The notes under the pieces were generated by a model. It was not told where the DNA came from and ran no database searches. It worked only from the letters and a program-made list of their open reading frames with translations. Shown piece by piece: positions 39,843 to 40,022 of a stretch of DNA of 40,022 nt. Source of the stretch: a virus. The stretch spans positions 1 to 40,022 of IMG/VR virus record IMGVR_UViG_3300028666_000062. One strand, given 5' to 3'. Position numbers and translations under genes: made by a program. How positions within the stretch are numbered: the stretch's first letter is position 1; the number at the start of each line of letters is the position of its first letter.

Positions 39843-40021
39843 CAGTGCTTGCCCACCGTCAGTGCGAACGTACTCCGCATCCACGCGAGCGCCCCCTCGG
39901 GGTCCTGCAGCACCAACTGCATCCACGCGCGCTGCATGTCCGCTTTGCACGCCTCGACGCCGCGCTGCGCGGAGAGCACGGCGACCACCGCCTTCTGCCC
40001 CACGATCCTAAACCGCCCCAT
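39842..40021 (-). CDS. 59-aa hypothetical protein at the right edge
   Basis: ATG at 40021. The peptide MGRFRIVGQKAVVAVLSAQ continues as helices rich in Trp and Met (MQRAWMQLVLQD). The start is close to the window edge, so a longer version cannot be excluded. The junction TGATG with the next gene supports it. Confidence 0.45.
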   Translation of the reverse strand: MGRFRIVGQKAVVAVLSAQRGVEACKADMQRAWMQLVLQDPEGALAWMRSTFALTVGKH

Positions 40022-40022
40022 C

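Noticed and set aside
1-40022. tRNA, rRNA, integrase, diversity-generating retroelement or insertion sequence
   Set aside because: None was seen on either strand: no cloverleaf with a T-loop, no tyrosine or serine recombinase motif, no reverse transcriptase, no transposase.

Overview
The window is a roughly 60% GC segment of an uncultured tailed phage, probably podovirus-like. It has a large terminase, portal, scaffold and capsid genes, a propeller-like tail protein and two or three large internal virion proteins, but no tape measure, sheath or integrase. No tRNA or CRISPR array was seen. The host cannot be named from the sequence.

Layout. Positions 1-7642 are read on the plus strand. They hold a pentapeptide-repeat protein cut by the window edge, several small proteins, an HEXXH protein, and a replication block: a uracil-DNA glycosylase fused to a family A DNA polymerase, a Cas4/RecB-type Fe-S nuclease, a RecA/Sak4-like ATPase, an SSB-like protein and a VRR-NUC nuclease. 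Positions 7629-40021 are read on the minus strand as one long, tightly overlapped cluster that runs from the right edge leftwards: small proteins, a GroES-like protein, amidase and holin-like lysis genes, a second GroES-like protein, terminase, two Lys-rich proteins, three exported paralogues, portal, scaffold, capsid genes, connectors, fibre and tail proteins, a Gln-rich virion protein, an ATP-grasp enzyme, and two internal virion proteins, the last with an M15-like peptidase domain. The two blocks meet tail to tail at about 7635. Most gene junctions overlap by 1-4 bases (ATGA, GTGA, TAATG, TGATG), so translational coupling is likely throughout.

How the genes work together. The left block copies and recombines phage DNA. 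The right block builds the particle and lyses the cell. Two co-chaperonin-like proteins probably adapt the host chaperonin for phage protein folding. A strong hairpin at 25864-25893 and a weak promoter candidate sit just upstream of the decoration and capsid genes, the only gap above 100 bases in the minus-strand cluster.

Most notable. (1) An octamer, AACAGGCR, occurs about 60 times where about five 7-mer matches would be expected; it appears in all three codon phases and on both strands. (2) The Sak4-like ATPase carries its Walker A loop at the C-terminus, as if circularly permuted, and its gene is bracketed by a 10-base direct repeat. (3) A PurD-like ATP-grasp enzyme sits inside the virion gene block. 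(4) There is a UDG-polymerase fusion. (5) Three exported paralogous proteins share one domain. (6) Three places look like single-base frame slips (about 2007, 5580 and 25287), each either recoding or sequence error.
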